NCBI GenBank assembly: GCA_020630355.1
Contig: JAHDBO010000102.1
Location: forward strand, 1 to 6,930
DNA: 6,930 nucleotides
DNA from: Saprospiraceae bacterium
GTDB lineage: Bacteria > Bacteroidota > Bacteroidia > Chitinophagales > Saprospiraceae
Direction of reading: 5' to 3'
Shown here: one piece after another, positions 6,786 to 6,930 of the stretch
Numbering within the stretch: the first letter of the stretch is position 1
Layout: each line of letters starts with the position of its first letter
Notes under the pieces: generated by a model
What the model saw: the letters and a program-made list of their open reading frames with translations, nothing else
What the model was told of the DNA's origin: nothing
Databases searched by the model: none
Program-made: the position numbers and the translations under genes

Positions 6786-6880
6786 ATAAATTAGAGCTTG
6801 TGTAAAATTTATTTGATTTTGAGAATCAATACTTTGTGGTTCTGAGGAACTAACAAATGGGGCGTCTGCGCGCAAACAGG

Positions 6881-6894
6881 TTTAGCGGGCTAAA
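6881..6894. repeat. Short palindrome in a GC-rich patch
   Basis: The arms tttagc and gctaaa flank a 2-base centre (gg). It ends a GC-rich patch (6859-6894, including gcgtctgcgcgc) that stands out from its AT-rich surroundings. It could be part of an intergenic repeat or a regulatory dyad of a gene beyond the window; there is no T run right after it, although attttttag follows at 6901. Confidence 0.3.
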
Positions 6895-6930
6895 TAAGTC
6901 ATTTTTTAGAAAGTCAGGTTCATAAAGTAG

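Larger units (their letters stand above)
6581..6930. other. Non-coding region upstream of the haloperoxidase gene
   Basis: No reading frame here is convincing. A 62-codon + strand frame across 6565-6753 runs over the start of the haloperoxidase gene's promoter region and through a repeat, and has no family features. A 22-codon frame from the ATG at 6857 is too short to support. The stretch is AT-rich except for about 6859-6894. It contains the 19-base repeat pair, a possible inverted relic of it at 6631-6647, a 6-bp hairpin (ttgatt at 6813 with aatcaa at 6824) and a palindrome at 6881-6894. The next gene to the right must start or end beyond the window. Confidence 0.55.

Noticed and set aside
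4244..6828. 10-base inverted match between tgattctcaa (4244-4253) and ttgagaatca (6819-6828) flanking the haloperoxidase gene
   Set aside because: A 10-base match over this distance is expected by chance, and its flanks do not extend it, so it is not evidence of a mobile-element boundary.
6857..6925. 22-codon frame (MGRLRANRF...) with a GAGG about 10 bases upstream
   Set aside because: It is too short to judge, it spans the palindrome at 6881-6894, and nothing in it resembles a known small protein.

Overview
The window looks like a piece of a Bacteroidota chromosome, most plausibly from a Saprospiria- or Cytophagia-like lineage. The reasons are as follows. Two proteins end in type IX secretion system (T9SS) type A sorting domains. 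There is a periplasmic Reg_prop propeller/Y_Y_Y histidine kinase of the kind typical of this phylum. Two of the three gene starts lack a Shine-Dalgarno sequence, and the DNA is AT-rich by eye. The genus assignment is inference; nothing in the window fixes it.

Layout. Bases 1-120 hold the last 39 codons of a + strand gene for a T9SS-exported protein, followed by a perfect 17-bp hairpin (144-181). Bases 241-3342 (- strand) encode a 1033-residue membrane histidine kinase with a signal peptide, a large periplasmic propeller, a Y_Y_Y domain, one membrane span, a coiled coil, and DHp and ATPase domains. Divergent from it, 3474-3983 (+) encodes a 169-residue P-loop protein of the FlaR-like 'topology modulation' family. 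Bases 3984-4311 are non-coding and contain a dense cluster of nested ACCGTT/AACGGT palindromes ending in a strong terminator. Bases 4312-6519 (- strand) encode a 735-residue secreted vanadium-dependent haloperoxidase/PAP2-family enzyme with a T9SS tail. Bases 6520-6930 are non-coding and hold a promoter candidate, an exact 19-base direct repeat (6664 and 6767) and a small GC-rich patch near the right edge.

How the genes relate. There is no obvious operon: the genes alternate in strand as two convergent pairs and one divergent pair. The kinase has no response regulator in the window, so its output is unknown. The enzyme and the truncated left-hand gene product would both leave the cell by the Sec plus T9SS route. 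The enzyme keeps all the vanadate ligands of fungal chloroperoxidase and its two halide-pocket aromatics, so it is the most biochemically interesting gene here. I found no convincing new multi-gene system. The less ordinary signals are the palindrome cluster at 3992-4143 and the repeat pair upstream of the haloperoxidase.
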